Assembly: GCF_004751985.1 (NCBI RefSeq) | Contig: NZ_CP038492.1 | Location: 2,790,001-2,854,000 of the forward strand | Direction: 5' to 3' | DNA: 64,000 nt | Source of the DNA: Rhodophyticola sp. CCM32 | GTDB lineage: Bacteria > Pseudomonadota > Alphaproteobacteria > Rhodobacterales > Rhodobacteraceae | Shown: positions 17,654 to 26,808 of the stretch, piece by piece | Position numbering within the stretch: position 1 is the stretch's first letter | Layout: the number at the start of each line of letters is the position of its first letter | Position numbers and translations under genes: made by a program | The notes under the pieces: model-generated | What the model was told of the DNA's origin: nothing | Databases searched by the model: none | Seen by the model: the letters and a program-made list of their open reading frames with translations, nothing else

Positions 17654-18752
17654 AAGTCAACGGTACGCATTACCGCTCTTTGTGGTGGAACACGGACGAC
17701 GACGTTCTAGAGATCATCGACCAGCGGTCCCTGCCCTATGAATTCATTATTCAACAGGTCCGAACGCTGAAGGATTTTCAGGATGCGATTGTTGAAATGC
17801 GGGTGCGTGGCGCACCGCTGATTGGCGCAACAGCAGCCTACGGCATGGCCCTTGCAATGAAACTTGACCCATCTGACGGCAATTTGGACGCTGCATGGGA
17901 AAGCCTGAATGCGACACGGCCGACGGCGATCAATCTGCGCTGGGCACTGAACAGATGCCGCGCTGCTATATCCCACCTCCGGCCGTCTGAAAGAGCCGCC
18001 GCTGCTTTGTCTTTGGCCCATGAAATTGCCGATGAAGACGTTGAGATCAACCGCCGTATCGGCGCGCACGGGCTTGAGCTGATCCGCGAAATTGCGGCCA
18101 AGAAATCCAGTGCTGACCCCGTGCGTTTGCTCACGCATTGCAACGCAGGCTGGATCGCGACCGTAGACTGGGGCACAGCGACCAGTCCGATGTATCAAGC
18201 CCATGATGCCGGTATCCCGCTGCATGTTTGGGTTGATGAAACCCGTCCACGCAACCAAGGCGCGCTAACCTCTTGGGAATTGGGCTGCCACGGTGTGCCG
18301 CACACCTACATAACGGACAACGCGGGGGGCACCTTATGCAGCATGGCATGGTTGATATGGTGATCGTTGGCACGGATCGCACGACCCGACGGGGCGACGT
18401 TTGCAACAAGATCGGCACCTACCTCAAGGCGCTTGCCGCCCATGATAATGGGGTGCCCTTCTATGTTGCCCTGCCCTCGCCCACGATCGATTGGACCGTG
18501 ACCAACGGTGTCGCGGAGATCCCGATCGAAGACCGCAATCCGCGCGAAACAACGCATATCCAAGGCACATGCAAAGATGGAAGCCTGGGCGTCGTTCAAG
18601 TCACACCCGATGGCACGCCCGGCGGCAACCCCGCCTTTGATGTGACGCCCAACCGCCTGGTAACAGGACTGATTACAGAGAAAGGCATCTGCGAGGCATC
18701 AGCAGAGGGGCTGGCCCGGCTGTTCCCCAACATGGCTATGGTAGCGGAATAA
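17650..18752 (+). CDS. mtnA: Methylthioribose-1-phosphate isomerase-like protein, frameshifted at a G6 run
   Basis: MtnA isomerises 5-methylthioribose 1-phosphate to the ribulose 1-phosphate; DrdI relatives act on the 5-deoxy sugar. The first frame gives [16 protein letters not shown], the catalytic Cys region LLTHCNAGW and [13 protein letters not shown], then stops at 18361-18363. The conserved sequence [17 protein letters not shown], with the catalytic Asp, continues in the -1 frame to the TAA at 18750. The switch falls at GGGGGG (18324-18329). One more G, or a -1 slip there, restores [11 protein letters not shown] exactly and gives about 367 residues, the family length. The zero-frame context reads G GGG GGC, a possible slippery heptamer. 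It may be an assembly error, a true mutation or recoding. Confidence 0.85.
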
Positions 18753-19748
18753 ATGGCGGCAGTGCCCCCTTCGCACGCCCGGCCTGCCGGGGGCGCTTCT
18801 GGACGGAGTTCCCGACAGGATAGCTATATAATCGAGGCGACCTGGCTCTATTTTCATGATGAGCTCAACCAAGGGGAAATCGCAAAGCGTCTTAACATCA
18901 GTCGTGCGTCTGTCGTCAACTACTTGGCCGAGGCCCGGCGGCGCGACTATGTGCGGATCACGTTAGACAGTGATGTCTTTCGCAACAACCAGCTCGCCTC
19001 TGAACTAAAGGAAAGGTTCGGTATTGCTGACGCATTGATAGTGCCCACGGATACAACATCCAAAATCCGTTCGTTTGAGCGCGTCGTTCGGGCAGCCTCT
19101 GACTGGCTGCCTCAGTTTTTGGTCGCCGGGGATGATTTAGGCGTCGCTTGGGGAGAGACGATATACCGTCTGGCGGAAGTCGCACCGAAACTTGATCTAC
19201 ACGATCTTACCATCGTCCAGTTGATTGGCTCAAAACCGTCAGAGATCGGGTTTGCCCCCGAAAACTGTGCTGCGACGCTGGCGCAGCGGTTTGGCGCACA
19301 TTGTGCCAACCTGCATGTGCCGCTTTTGCTGTCGACACGAGAACTGTGCGACAGCCTTAAGGCCGAGCCGATGATTGCCCGCCAGCTTCAAATGATCGAG
19401 GATTGCACCAAAGTCATTTTCGCGGCCGGCACAGTCGATGAAAACAGTCATATTGCCCTCACTGGTTTGCTGGACAAAGACATCCTGTTGAACATGCGCG
19501 CACAAGGGGCCGCCGGCGTCATCTGCGGGCGCATCATCGACCAAAATGGCGTCGCCATGCCGGCGCCGAATGAAGGGCAGATGATTGGTGTCACGCTGGA
19601 TCAAATGCGCAAGAAAGAACTGGGTATGCTTGTGTCTGCCGGTGTGGACCGTGTTCCGGCAGCGCGTGCCGCGATGGCGGGTGGATATGTGACACATCTT
19701 GTGACCTGCTCTGCCTCGGCGCAAAGGCTCTTGCAGGATGAACCATGA
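18753..19748 (+). CDS. SorC/DeoR-family transcriptional regulator
   Basis: This 331-residue protein has an N-terminal helix-turn-helix (LNQGEIAKRLNISRASVVNY, about residues 46-66). A SorC-type sugar-phosphate-sensing domain follows (VAWGETIYRLAE, VQLIGSKPSEIG, GVICGRIIDQNG). Proteins of this type bind a phosphorylated sugar intermediate and thereby release or activate their promoters. The ATG directly follows the isomerase stop (TAAATG), and its end overlaps the aldolase start. It is the natural candidate to control both divergent operons, with a pathway sugar phosphate as effector. Confidence 0.85.
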   Translation: MAAVPPSHARPAGGASGRSSRQDSYIIEATWLYFHDELNQGEIAKRLNISRASVVNYLAEARRRDYVRITLDSDVFRNNQLASELKERFGIADALIVPTDTTSKIRSFERVVRAASDWLPQFLVAGDDLGVAWGETIYRLAEVAPKLDLHDLTIVQLIGSKPSEIGFAPENCAATLAQRFGAHCANLHVPLLLSTRELCDSLKAEPMIARQLQMIEDCTKVIFAAGTVDENSHIALTGLLDKDILLNMRAQGAAGVICGRIIDQNGVAMPAPNEGQMIGVTLDQMRKKELGMLVSAGVDRVPAARAAMAGGYVTHLVTCSASAQRLLQDEP

Positions 19749-20398
19749 ACCCAGATTCTGAGGATGCTCTACGCCAATCCATCATAGATAGCTGCCTTTG
19801 GATGAACACGAGCGGATTGAATCAGGGAACATCCGGCAACATCTCCGTGCGCTGCGGCGATCACATGATTATCACACCTTCCGGCATTCCTTACGACCAG
19901 TTGCACCCAGACATGCTTTGCTGCGTCCCGCTGAACGCAGATCCGAATCCGGTCGCGCGCAATCGACCCAGCAGCGAATGGCGGTTTCACCAAGCACTTT
20001 TGAATGCAAAGCCCGACCAGTCAGTCGTCGTCCACGCCCATCCCGCGCATGTTACAGCTATTGCGGTTCAGAGGCGCAGCATTCCCGCCTGCCATTACAT
20101 GATCGCCGCGTTTGGTGGAGATGACGTGCCTTTGGTCGATTATGCGCTGTTTGGCAGCTCGGAATTGGCTGAACTGGTCACAAAGGCAATGGCAGAACGC
20201 AGTGGGTGTCTCATGGCGAACCACGGCGCAATAACGACCGGAAACAGCCTCGCACGCGCCTTGTGGCGTATGGAAGAATTAGAAAACCTGGCGCGTGTGT
20301 ATTTGTTGGCGCAATCCTGCGGAACACCAAAAATCCTAAGCAACGCAGAAATGGCGGAAGTGGTAGAAGCCTTTGGCGACTACGGGCCTACGGACTGA
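19745..20398 (+). CDS. Class II aldolase of the fuculose/ribulose-1-phosphate type
   Basis: This 217-residue protein belongs to the aldolase class II/adducin family. GTSGNISVR and ITPSGIPYDQL bind phosphate, SSEWRFH contains the catalytic Glu, and the zinc ligands are in VVVHAHPAHV and ANHGAIT. In this genetic setting it resembles the aldolases of the dihydroxyacetone phosphate shunt, which split 5-methylthioribulose or 5-deoxyribulose 1-phosphate into dihydroxyacetone phosphate and an aldehyde. The ATG at 19745 overlaps the regulator stop (ATGA). It is the last gene of the rightward operon. Confidence 0.88.
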   Translation: MNPDSEDALRQSIIDSCLWMNTSGLNQGTSGNISVRCGDHMIITPSGIPYDQLHPDMLCCVPLNADPNPVARNRPSSEWRFHQALLNAKPDQSVVVHAHPAHVTAIAVQRRSIPACHYMIAAFGGDDVPLVDYALFGSSELAELVTKAMAERSGCLMANHGAITTGNSLARALWRMEELENLARVYLLAQSCGTPKILSNAEMAEVVEAFGDYGPTD

Positions 20399-20528
20399 CA
20401 TGGCTCAGAACCAAAGCAGAAATCGTTTTCCGGATCAGCAAGCTGCTGCTCTCGAACGCGAATTTCGATGGGCGATGGTGCAGAATACTTGATTGATCCG
20501 GCGCATCGTTGGCAGCCCGATGCCGTCA

Positions 20529-20566
20529 GCTTATAGCGTTTCGACTTTATGTTGAAACGCTATAGC
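20529..20566. repeat. Palindromic repeat overlapping the fnrL stop codon
   Basis: GCTTATAGCGTTTCGAC (20529-20545) faces GTTGAAACGCTATAGC (20551-20566), an almost perfect inverted repeat around a 5-base loop. The fnrL stop TAG (20562-20560, minus strand) lies inside it. It may serve as a transcript-end hairpin for fnrL. It shares the string TATAGCG with the inner palindrome of the element at 39 kb. The remaining 130 bases back to the aldolase gene show nothing I can name. Confidence 0.55.
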
Positions 20567-21303
20567 ATACCGCCATCTGCATCATCTCCGGTTTCGTTCA
20601 TCAACAGGTCGAAATCCGGGATGGTGATCTGGCGTTTGCCGCCCAGATGGATCACGTCATCGCGTTTCAGCGCTGACATCTGGCGGCTGACCGTTTCCAG
20701 CGTCAGGCCCAGATAATCCGCCATCGCCTCTCGTGTCAGCGGCAGATCAAACGCCACATGGCCACGGGACGGCAATTCTTTCAGGCTGGCATCGCGCCGG
20801 GCGATGATCGACAGCAGGCTGGCGATCTTCTCCCGCGCGGTCTTGCGGCCCAGAAGAAGCATCCATTCGCGCGCCGCATCCAACTCGTCCAGGGTCATTT
20901 CCAGAAGCCGCTGGCTGATATGCGCGTTGTCCGAGATCAGTTGCTGGAACGGCAGACGCCGGAAGCAGCACAGCATCACATCGGTGGTGGCCACAACATC
21001 ATATGACGCAACTTCGCGGTTCGGGCGGCCCAGAAAATCACTGGGCAGCAGCAGCCCCACCATCTGCCGCCGTCCATCCTCCATCGTCTGGGTCAGCGAG
21101 GCCACGCCTTCGACGACAGAGGCCACGAAATTCATCTTGTCACCGGCCCAGATTATGGTCTGCCCGGCCTCGTATTTACGGTAATATTTTATCGCTTCCA
21201 GATGTTCCAGCTCATCCGATTCGCATCGGGCACATACCGCGCGATGCCGGATCGGGCAGTCAACACAGTCCTGCTGTGGAAGGGAAAATTGACGGCTGGG
21301 CAT
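20560..21303 (-). CDS. fnrL: Crp/Fnr-family oxygen-responsive regulator FnrL
   Basis: This 247-residue protein has a cysteine-rich N-terminus (Cys13, Cys16, Cys24, Cys27 in DCVDCPIRHRAVCARCES) and Cys112-Cys113 (VMLCCFRR), able to hold the oxygen-labile [4Fe-4S] cluster. The cyclic-nucleotide-like domain is followed by a recognition helix with ETVSRQ, the E-SR pattern that reads TTGAT half sites. In Rhodobacterales FnrL switches on hemN, cytochrome oxidase and other microaerobic or anaerobic genes. It is divergent from hemN, with an FNR box between them. The last codons overlap a palindrome. Confidence 0.93.
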   Translation of the reverse strand: MPSRQFSLPQQDCVDCPIRHRAVCARCESDELEHLEAIKYYRKYEAGQTIIWAGDKMNFVASVVEGVASLTQTMEDGRRQMVGLLLPSDFLGRPNREVASYDVVATTDVMLCCFRRLPFQQLISDNAHISQRLLEMTLDELDAAREWMLLLGRKTAREKIASLLSIIARRDASLKELPSRGHVAFDLPLTREAMADYLGLTLETVSRQMSALKRDDVIHLGGKRQITIPDFDLLMNETGDDADGGML

Positions 21304-21339
21304 GTATTATCACCGCAAAAAAGACCGCGAGGAATTGTA

Positions 21340-21353
21340 TTGATTTCGATCAA
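21340..21353. promoter_or_regulatory. FNR box between fnrL and hemN
   Basis: TTGATTTCGATCAA matches the FNR consensus TTGAT-N4-ATCAA in all ten defined positions. It lies 36 bases before the hemN start and 37 before the fnrL start. It could activate hemN under low oxygen and also adjust fnrL itself. Confidence 0.9.
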
Positions 21354-21388
21354 GGACACTATGGTTTATCACTTTTAAATCTACTTCA

Positions 21389-22744
21389 ATGGAGCATCTG
21401 ACGCAACTTCGCCGCCTGGGTCTGTTTGACTCAAAAGTCCCTCGGTATACGAGCTATCCGCCCGCGACCAAATTCTCGAATGATGTCACCGGGGATGTGT
21501 TTGCAGACTGGGTTCGCGCCATCCCGCCCGGGTCGCGGATTTCCGCATATGTGCATGTGCCTTTCTGCCGCAGGCTCTGCTGGTTCTGTGCCTGCCGCAC
21601 CCAAGGCGTCCGCTCTGACGAACCGGTCGCGGCCTATCTGGCCAGCGTGAAAAGCGAAATCGCGCTTCTCAGGCAGATTCTCCCCGAGGGTGTTGAACTG
21701 GTACGGCTGCATTTCGGTGGCGGCACACCAACGCTGATGTCACCCGACATGCTGGCCGATCTAGCAAACACGCTGACAGACACATTGCCATTGGCAGAAG
21801 GCGCCGAATTCTCGGTCGAGATCGACCCCAATGAGATTGATGCAGCCCGGCTGGATGCATTGGCCACAGCAGGCATGAACCGGGCCTCGATCGGGGTGCA
21901 GGATTTTGATCCGGCGATCCAGCAGATCATCGGCCGTATCCAGAGCTATGATATCACCCGTGATGTGGTCGAAATGCTGCGCGCCCGTGGCATCCGTTCG
22001 CTGAACGCCGACATCCTTTTCGGCCTGCCCGACCAAAGCCAGGCGCGGATTTCCGAAACCGTGCAGATGCTGCTGTCGCTCGCCCCTGACCGGGTGGCGC
22101 TTTATGGCTATGCCCATGTGCCCTGGATGGCCAAACGCCAGGCGATGATCCCGACCGACACGCTGCCAACGCCCGAGGAACGGCTGGCCCTGTTCGAGAC
22201 CGCGCGGAAGCTTTTCGTCTGGGATGGCTATGCCGAGATCGGCATCGACCATTTCGCGCGGCCCGGTGACGGGCTGGAACGGGCCGCCCGCACCGGCCAT
22301 CTGCGGCGGAATTTCCAGGGCTATACGACGGATACCTGCGATGTGCTTCTGGGCATCGGCGCCTCGTCGATCTCGCGCTTTCCACAGGGTTTTGCGCAGA
22401 ACGTCTCTGGCACGGCGGCCTATCAGAAAGCCGTCCGTGCAGGGGTGCTGGCCACCGGGCGCGGCCATATCCATAGCGGCGAAGACATTCTGCGCGCGCG
22501 GATGATTGAAATGCTGATGTGTGATTTCCGCATCGACAGCGCCGAACTGCTTGAGACATTCAATGTCACGCCTGATACGCTCAAAACACTCTATACCAGA
22601 GCCGTCGGCGCCTTCCCCGGCATGGTCCGCGTCGACGCGAAGGGCTTTGGCATTCTGCCGGAGGGCCGGGCGCTTTGCCGGATCATCGCGCGCAGCTTTG
22701 ATGCCTATGAGATGCAGGTCGACGGGCATTCATCGGCCATCTGA
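21389..22744 (+). CDS. hemN: Oxygen-independent coproporphyrinogen III oxidase (radical SAM)
   Basis: This 451-residue protein has the HemN cluster motif with Cys60, Cys64, Cys67 and Cys69 (VPFCRRLCWFCACR). LHFGGGTPT (SAM binding) and SVEIDPNEID follow. It converts coproporphyrinogen III to protoporphyrinogen IX without oxygen, in heme and, where present, bacteriochlorophyll synthesis. The N-terminus LGLFDSKVPRYTSYPPATKF is typical, so the ATG at 21389 is the likely start. The FNR box upstream predicts induction by FnrL at low oxygen. Confidence 0.95.
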   Translation: MEHLTQLRRLGLFDSKVPRYTSYPPATKFSNDVTGDVFADWVRAIPPGSRISAYVHVPFCRRLCWFCACRTQGVRSDEPVAAYLASVKSEIALLRQILPEGVELVRLHFGGGTPTLMSPDMLADLANTLTDTLPLAEGAEFSVEIDPNEIDAARLDALATAGMNRASIGVQDFDPAIQQIIGRIQSYDITRDVVEMLRARGIRSLNADILFGLPDQSQARISETVQMLLSLAPDRVALYGYAHVPWMAKRQAMIPTDTLPTPEERLALFETARKLFVWDGYAEIGIDHFARPGDGLERAARTGHLRRNFQGYTTDTCDVLLGIGASSISRFPQGFAQNVSGTAAYQKAVRAGVLATGRGHIHSGEDILRARMIEMLMCDFRIDSAELLETFNVTPDTLKTLYTRAVGAFPGMVRVDAKGFGILPEGRALCRIIARSFDAYEMQVDGHSSAI

Positions 22745-22792
22745 CTCTGTTTGGTGGATAAACGGGGCGCTGCCCCCGCCTTCGGCTCCCCC

Positions 22793-22852
22793 GAAGTATT
22801 TATGAGATAGAGAAAAGCAGGGCCGTCTTCTTCTCTATCTTCAAAATACTTC
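22793..22852. terminator. Long bidirectional hairpin between hemN and yejF
   Basis: GAAGTATTT (22793-22801) pairs with AAATACTTC (22844-22852), and GAGATAGAGAA (22804-22814) with TTCTCTATC (22831-22839), around a 16-base loop. It stands between two convergent genes. A-T pairs near the base could supply T runs on either strand. The GC-rich flanks (GGGGCGCTGCCCCC and CCGCCGGAGG) are typical of Rhodobacterales intergenic repeats. Confidence 0.6.
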
Positions 22853-22871
22853 CGCCGGAGGCATCGGAGAT

Positions 22872-24476
22872 TCAGGCCGCGCTGCCATCCGCATGGAGAT
22901 CAAACGCCGCAGTCAGAAGCGCCTGCGTATAGGCCGATTTCGGGGCGGTGAAAATCTCCTCGCGCAGGCCGGTTTCCACGATATCCCCGTGTTTCATCAC
23001 GATGACTTTATGGGCCAGCACGCGCACCACTTTCAGGTCATGAGAGATAAATATATAGGCCAGCCTGTGGCGGCGTTGCAGATCGCGCAGCAATTCCACG
23101 ATCTGCACCTGCACGGTCATATCCAGCGCCGATGTCGGTTCATCCAGCACCACCAGTTTCGGGTTCAGGATCATCGCCCGCGCAATCGCGATGCGCTGGC
23201 GCTGACCGCCCGAAAACTCATGGGGATAGCGGTGCATCATCCCCGGGTCGAGGCCGACCTCATGCAGGATATCGGCCACCATCTGGCGTTTGTTCAGGCC
23301 AATTCCCATATCATGGACGTTAAGCCCTTCTGCCACGATCTGTTCCACCGTCATGCGCGGAGACAGGGAACCATAGGGGTCCTGAAACACGATCTGCATG
23401 TCGCGGCGCAGCGGGCGCAGGGCGGTCGATTTCCAGCCCTGCACATCCTGCCCCATGAACACCACCGGTCCCTCTGACGAGATCAGCCGCATCACCGCCA
23501 GGGCCAGGGTGGTCTTGCCCGAGCCGCTTTCGCCCACCACACCCAGGGTTTCCCCCGCCCGCACCGAGATCGAGGCCGCATTCACCGCCTTCACATGCCC
23601 GACCGTGCGTTTCAGCAGGCCGCGATATATCGGGAACCAGACGCGCAGGTCATGGGTGTTGACAATCTCGGGGGCATCCTCGGGCACCGGATCAGGTTCT
23701 CCTGTGGCCTCGGCTGCCAGCAATATGCGGGTATAGGGATGTTGCGGGTTGTCAAAAATCTCGGTTGTGCGCCCGGTCTCGACAATCTCGCCCCCCTGCA
23801 TGACACAGACGCGATCAGCAAAGCGCCGGACAATGCCCAGATCATGGGTGATGAACAGCAGGCTCATTCCCTCGGCCCGTTTCAGATCGGCCAGAAGTTC
23901 CAGAATCTGCGCCTGAATGGTGACGTCCAGCGCCGTTGTCGGTTCATCCGCGATCAGCAGATCGGGGCCGTTTGCCAGGGCCATGGCAATCATCACCCGC
24001 TGGCGCTGCCCGCCTGACAGCTCATGCGGATAGGCGCCCAACCGGGTCTCGGGGTCACGAATGCCGACCTTGGTCAGCAATTCGATGATCCGCGCCCGGG
24101 CGGCCTGCCCGCGCAGCCCCTGATGCAGGCCCAGGCTTTCGGCAAGCTGTTTTTCCAGCGTGTGCAGCGGGTTCAGCGAGGTCATCGGCTCCTGAAAGAT
24201 GAAACTGATATCATTGCCGCGCACCCGCCGCAGATCAGCCTCGCGCGCGCCGATCATCTCGGTGCCGCGATAGGTGACAGACCCGGTCAGCCTTGCGCTT
24301 TCAGGCAGCAGCGCCACGGTCGACAGGGCCGTCACCGATTTGCCGGAGCCGCTTTCCCCGACAAGGGCAACGGTCTCCCCCTTTTCGATGGTGAAGCTGA
24401 CACCTTTCACAGCGTCAGTCGTCGCCCCATCCTGGGTGAAGCTTACACTCAGATCCCTGACGTTGAGCACAGTCAT
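22872..24476 (-). CDS. yejF: YejF-type peptide ABC transporter, double ATP-binding protein
   Basis: The 534 residues contain two ABC ATPase domains. Walker A is VGESGSGKS and VGESGSGKT, the signatures are [17 protein letters not shown] and [17 protein letters not shown], and Walker B is [12 protein letters not shown] and [12 protein letters not shown]. It is the last gene of a yejABEF-type operon, overlapping yejE by 4 bases (ATGA). YejABEF imports oligopeptides and, in enterobacteria, peptide-nucleotide antibiotics such as microcin C. It is distinct from the similar lone ATPase at 3.3-4.9 kb, which has no operon partners. Confidence 0.92.
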   Translation of the reverse strand: MTVLNVRDLSVSFTQDGATTDAVKGVSFTIEKGETVALVGESGSGKSVTALSTVALLPESARLTGSVTYRGTEMIGAREADLRRVRGNDISFIFQEPMTSLNPLHTLEKQLAESLGLHQGLRGQAARARIIELLTKVGIRDPETRLGAYPHELSGGQRQRVMIAMALANGPDLLIADEPTTALDVTIQAQILELLADLKRAEGMSLLFITHDLGIVRRFADRVCVMQGGEIVETGRTTEIFDNPQHPYTRILLAAEATGEPDPVPEDAPEIVNTHDLRVWFPIYRGLLKRTVGHVKAVNAASISVRAGETLGVVGESGSGKTTLALAVMRLISSEGPVVFMGQDVQGWKSTALRPLRRDMQIVFQDPYGSLSPRMTVEQIVAEGLNVHDMGIGLNKRQMVADILHEVGLDPGMMHRYPHEFSGGQRQRIAIARAMILNPKLVVLDEPTSALDMTVQVQIVELLRDLQRRHRLAYIFISHDLKVVRVLAHKVIVMKHGDIVETGLREEIFTAPKSAYTQALLTAAFDLHADGSAA

Positions 24477-25645
24477 TGAAATGTCTTTCTGGGATCGAAC
24501 GCATCGCGCACCCCTTCAAAGATGAAGACCAGCAGCGACAGCATGATTGCGAAGCTGAAAAAGGCGGTGAAGGCCAGCCAGGGCGCATGCAGATTGTTCT
24601 TTGCCTGCAGGGTCATCTCGCCCAGGGACGGCGCCCAGGACGGCAATCCGAAACCCAGAAAATCCAATGCGGCCAGGCTGCCTATCGTTCCGGTGACGAT
24701 GAAAGGCAGCATGGTCAGCGTGGCCACCATGGCGTTGGGAAGGACATGGCGGAATATGATCACCCGGTTTGAAATGCCAAGCGCGCGCGCGGCGCGGACA
24801 TATTCAAAATTCCGGGCCCGCAGAAACTCGGCACGGACCACACCGATCAGGGCGGTCCATCCGAACAGCACCATCAGAAAGGCCAGCAACCAGAAATTCA
24901 TCCGGAAAATGGCGGCCACAATGATAATGACAAACAGGCTTGGCGTTGCGCTCCAAATCTCGATGATCCGCTGAAAGACCAGATCCAGCCAGCCACCGAA
25001 ATACCCCTGCACGGCCCCGGCTGCGATACCGATAAGCGAGGTCAGGCCGGTGACGATCAGCGTAAACATCACACTCAGCCGAAAGGCATAGATCACCCGG
25101 GCCAGAACGTCGCGGGTTGTGTCATCGGTGCCCAGCCAATGGTCGGCATCAGGGGCGGATGGGGCCGTGGTGCCAAGATCGTTGATCGTTTTGTAGGAAT
25201 AGGGCACCGGCGGCCAGAGCAGCCAGCCCTGATGCACCTCTTGCCCATCGAAGATACCATCTTGCTGCACATCCGCGATCACACCGGCGGGATCGTCCCA
25301 GCAGGCCTCCAGCCCGCCGGAAATGATCAGGCAGCTCACTTCCGGGTCCCGATACACGGCTTCGGCCGGGAAATCGCCGCCAAACTGGGTTTCGGGGTAG
25401 AAATTGAAGATCGGAGTGTAAAGCTCGCCCTGATAGCTGACCAGCAGCGGCTTGTCATTGGCAAGCAGTTCGGCAAACAGCGACAGGCCGAACAGGACCG
25501 AGAAGACCAGCAAAGACCAATAGGCCCGCCGGTTGGATTTGAAATTCCGCCAGCGACGTTTGTTCAGCGGCGACAGCCTGAATATCCCGCCCCGGGGGTC
25601 AGGCGGCATGGCCCCGGATGCCGTGTGATCATCCCTGAGCGTCAT
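24473..25645 (-). CDS. yejE: YejE-type peptide ABC transporter permease
   Basis: This 390-residue protein has a first membrane helix at about residues 42-62. A long periplasmic stretch contains the family features (SYQGELYTPIFNFYPETQFG, WLLWPPVPYSYKTIN, DHWLGTDDTTRDVLARVIYA). Five more helices follow, with the coupling loop ARNFEYVRAARALGISNRVI. The long insert after helix 1 separates YejE from ordinary DppC-type permeases. It pairs with YejB to form the channel. The ATG at 25645 is 2 bases after the yejB stop. Confidence 0.92.
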   Translation of the reverse strand: MTLRDDHTASGAMPPDPRGGIFRLSPLNKRRWRNFKSNRRAYWSLLVFSVLFGLSLFAELLANDKPLLVSYQGELYTPIFNFYPETQFGGDFPAEAVYRDPEVSCLIISGGLEACWDDPAGVIADVQQDGIFDGQEVHQGWLLWPPVPYSYKTINDLGTTAPSAPDADHWLGTDDTTRDVLARVIYAFRLSVMFTLIVTGLTSLIGIAAGAVQGYFGGWLDLVFQRIIEIWSATPSLFVIIIVAAIFRMNFWLLAFLMVLFGWTALIGVVRAEFLRARNFEYVRAARALGISNRVIIFRHVLPNAMVATLTMLPFIVTGTIGSLAALDFLGFGLPSWAPSLGEMTLQAKNNLHAPWLAFTAFFSFAIMLSLLVFIFEGVRDAFDPRKTFQ

Positions 25646-25647
25646 CT

Positions 25648-26802
25648 CTAGGTCTCCCGCGTTTCAAAGTCGATACGCGGGTCGATCCAGACATACATCA
25701 GATCTGAAAACAGCCCTACCACCAGCCCGATCAGACCGAACACAAAAAGCGTGCCAAAAATCACCGGATAATTGCGGCTGATCGCGGCCTCGAACCCCAA
25801 CCGGCCCAACCCGTCAAGCGAGAATATTGTCTCGATAATCACCGAACTGCCGAAGAAGACACTGACAAAGACCGCCGGAAAACCCGCAATGACAATCAAC
25901 ATCGCATTGCGGAATATATGGCCGTACAGCACCTGGTTCTGCGCCAGCCCCTTGGCCTTGGCGGTCATCACATATTGCTTTTTGATCTCATCCAGAAAGC
26001 TGTTCTTGGTCAGCAGGGTCAGGGTTGCAAAGGCCGAAATGGTCGAGGCGGTTACCGGCAGGGCGATGTGCCAGAAATAATCTCCGATCTTCTGCCACCA
26101 TGTCAGCGTGATCCACACATCCGAGGATGAGGTCAGCCCCCGCAACGGGAAGATCTGCCAGTAAGACCCGCCCGCAAACAGCACCAGAAGCATGATCGCA
26201 AACAGGAATGACGGGATCGAATAGGCAATGATGATAACCCCGCTGGTCCAGTTATCAAACCGCGACCCGTCGCGGACGGCTTTGCGAATGCCCAGAGGGA
26301 TCGAGACGATATAGGCAATCAGCGTCGACCACAGGCCCAGCGTGATCGACACCGGAAGCTTGTCCACCACCAGTTCCATCACGCTTTCGGAATGAAAGAA
26401 GCTGTCCCCGAAATCAAAACGCACATAATTCCAAAGCATCAGGAAAAACCGTTCCACTGCCGGAATACGCTCGGAAACGCATTCCTCCGCATCCAGATCG
26501 GGGGGTCCGGTGAACCCCTCGGCACAGGTGATGCGGGAGAAATTGAAGGAAATTTCCAGCTCTTCAAGGAACCGGGGGGGCACGCCCCGTCCACCCTGAT
26601 ACGCGCCTTCTATCTCGATATTGCCGGCCTCGCCACCACCGCCCGAGATCGTGGCAAAGACATCGCCTTCACCCTCCAATTGCGCCAGAACCTGGTCAAT
26701 CGGGCCGCCGGGCACAAACTGCGTCAGGGTAAAATTGATCACCATGATCCCGAACAGCGTCGGGATCATCAGCAAAAGCCGTCTGAGAATATAGGCGCCC
26801 AT
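25648..26802 (-). CDS. yejB: YejB-type peptide ABC transporter permease
   Basis: This 384-residue inner-membrane protein begins [20 protein letters not shown], the standard first helix of DppB/YejB permeases. The family-specific soluble insert ([19 protein letters not shown] and onward) follows, then five helices. The coupling motif is [19 protein letters not shown] and the C-terminal line is [17 protein letters not shown]. The gene begins 6 bases after yejA and leads into yejE, so the four genes form one leftward operon. Confidence 0.92.
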   Translation of the reverse strand: MGAYILRRLLLMIPTLFGIMVINFTLTQFVPGGPIDQVLAQLEGEGDVFATISGGGGEAGNIEIEGAYQGGRGVPPRFLEELEISFNFSRITCAEGFTGPPDLDAEECVSERIPAVERFFLMLWNYVRFDFGDSFFHSESVMELVVDKLPVSITLGLWSTLIAYIVSIPLGIRKAVRDGSRFDNWTSGVIIIAYSIPSFLFAIMLLVLFAGGSYWQIFPLRGLTSSSDVWITLTWWQKIGDYFWHIALPVTASTISAFATLTLLTKNSFLDEIKKQYVMTAKAKGLAQNQVLYGHIFRNAMLIVIAGFPAVFVSVFFGSSVIIETIFSLDGLGRLGFEAAISRNYPVIFGTLFVFGLIGLVVGLFSDLMYVWIDPRIDFETRET

Positions 26803-26808
26803 GGCGGT

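Noticed and set aside
18273..18752. A separate second gene after mtnA
   Set aside because: Its sequence is the C-terminal half of MtnA and joins the first half exactly after one added base.
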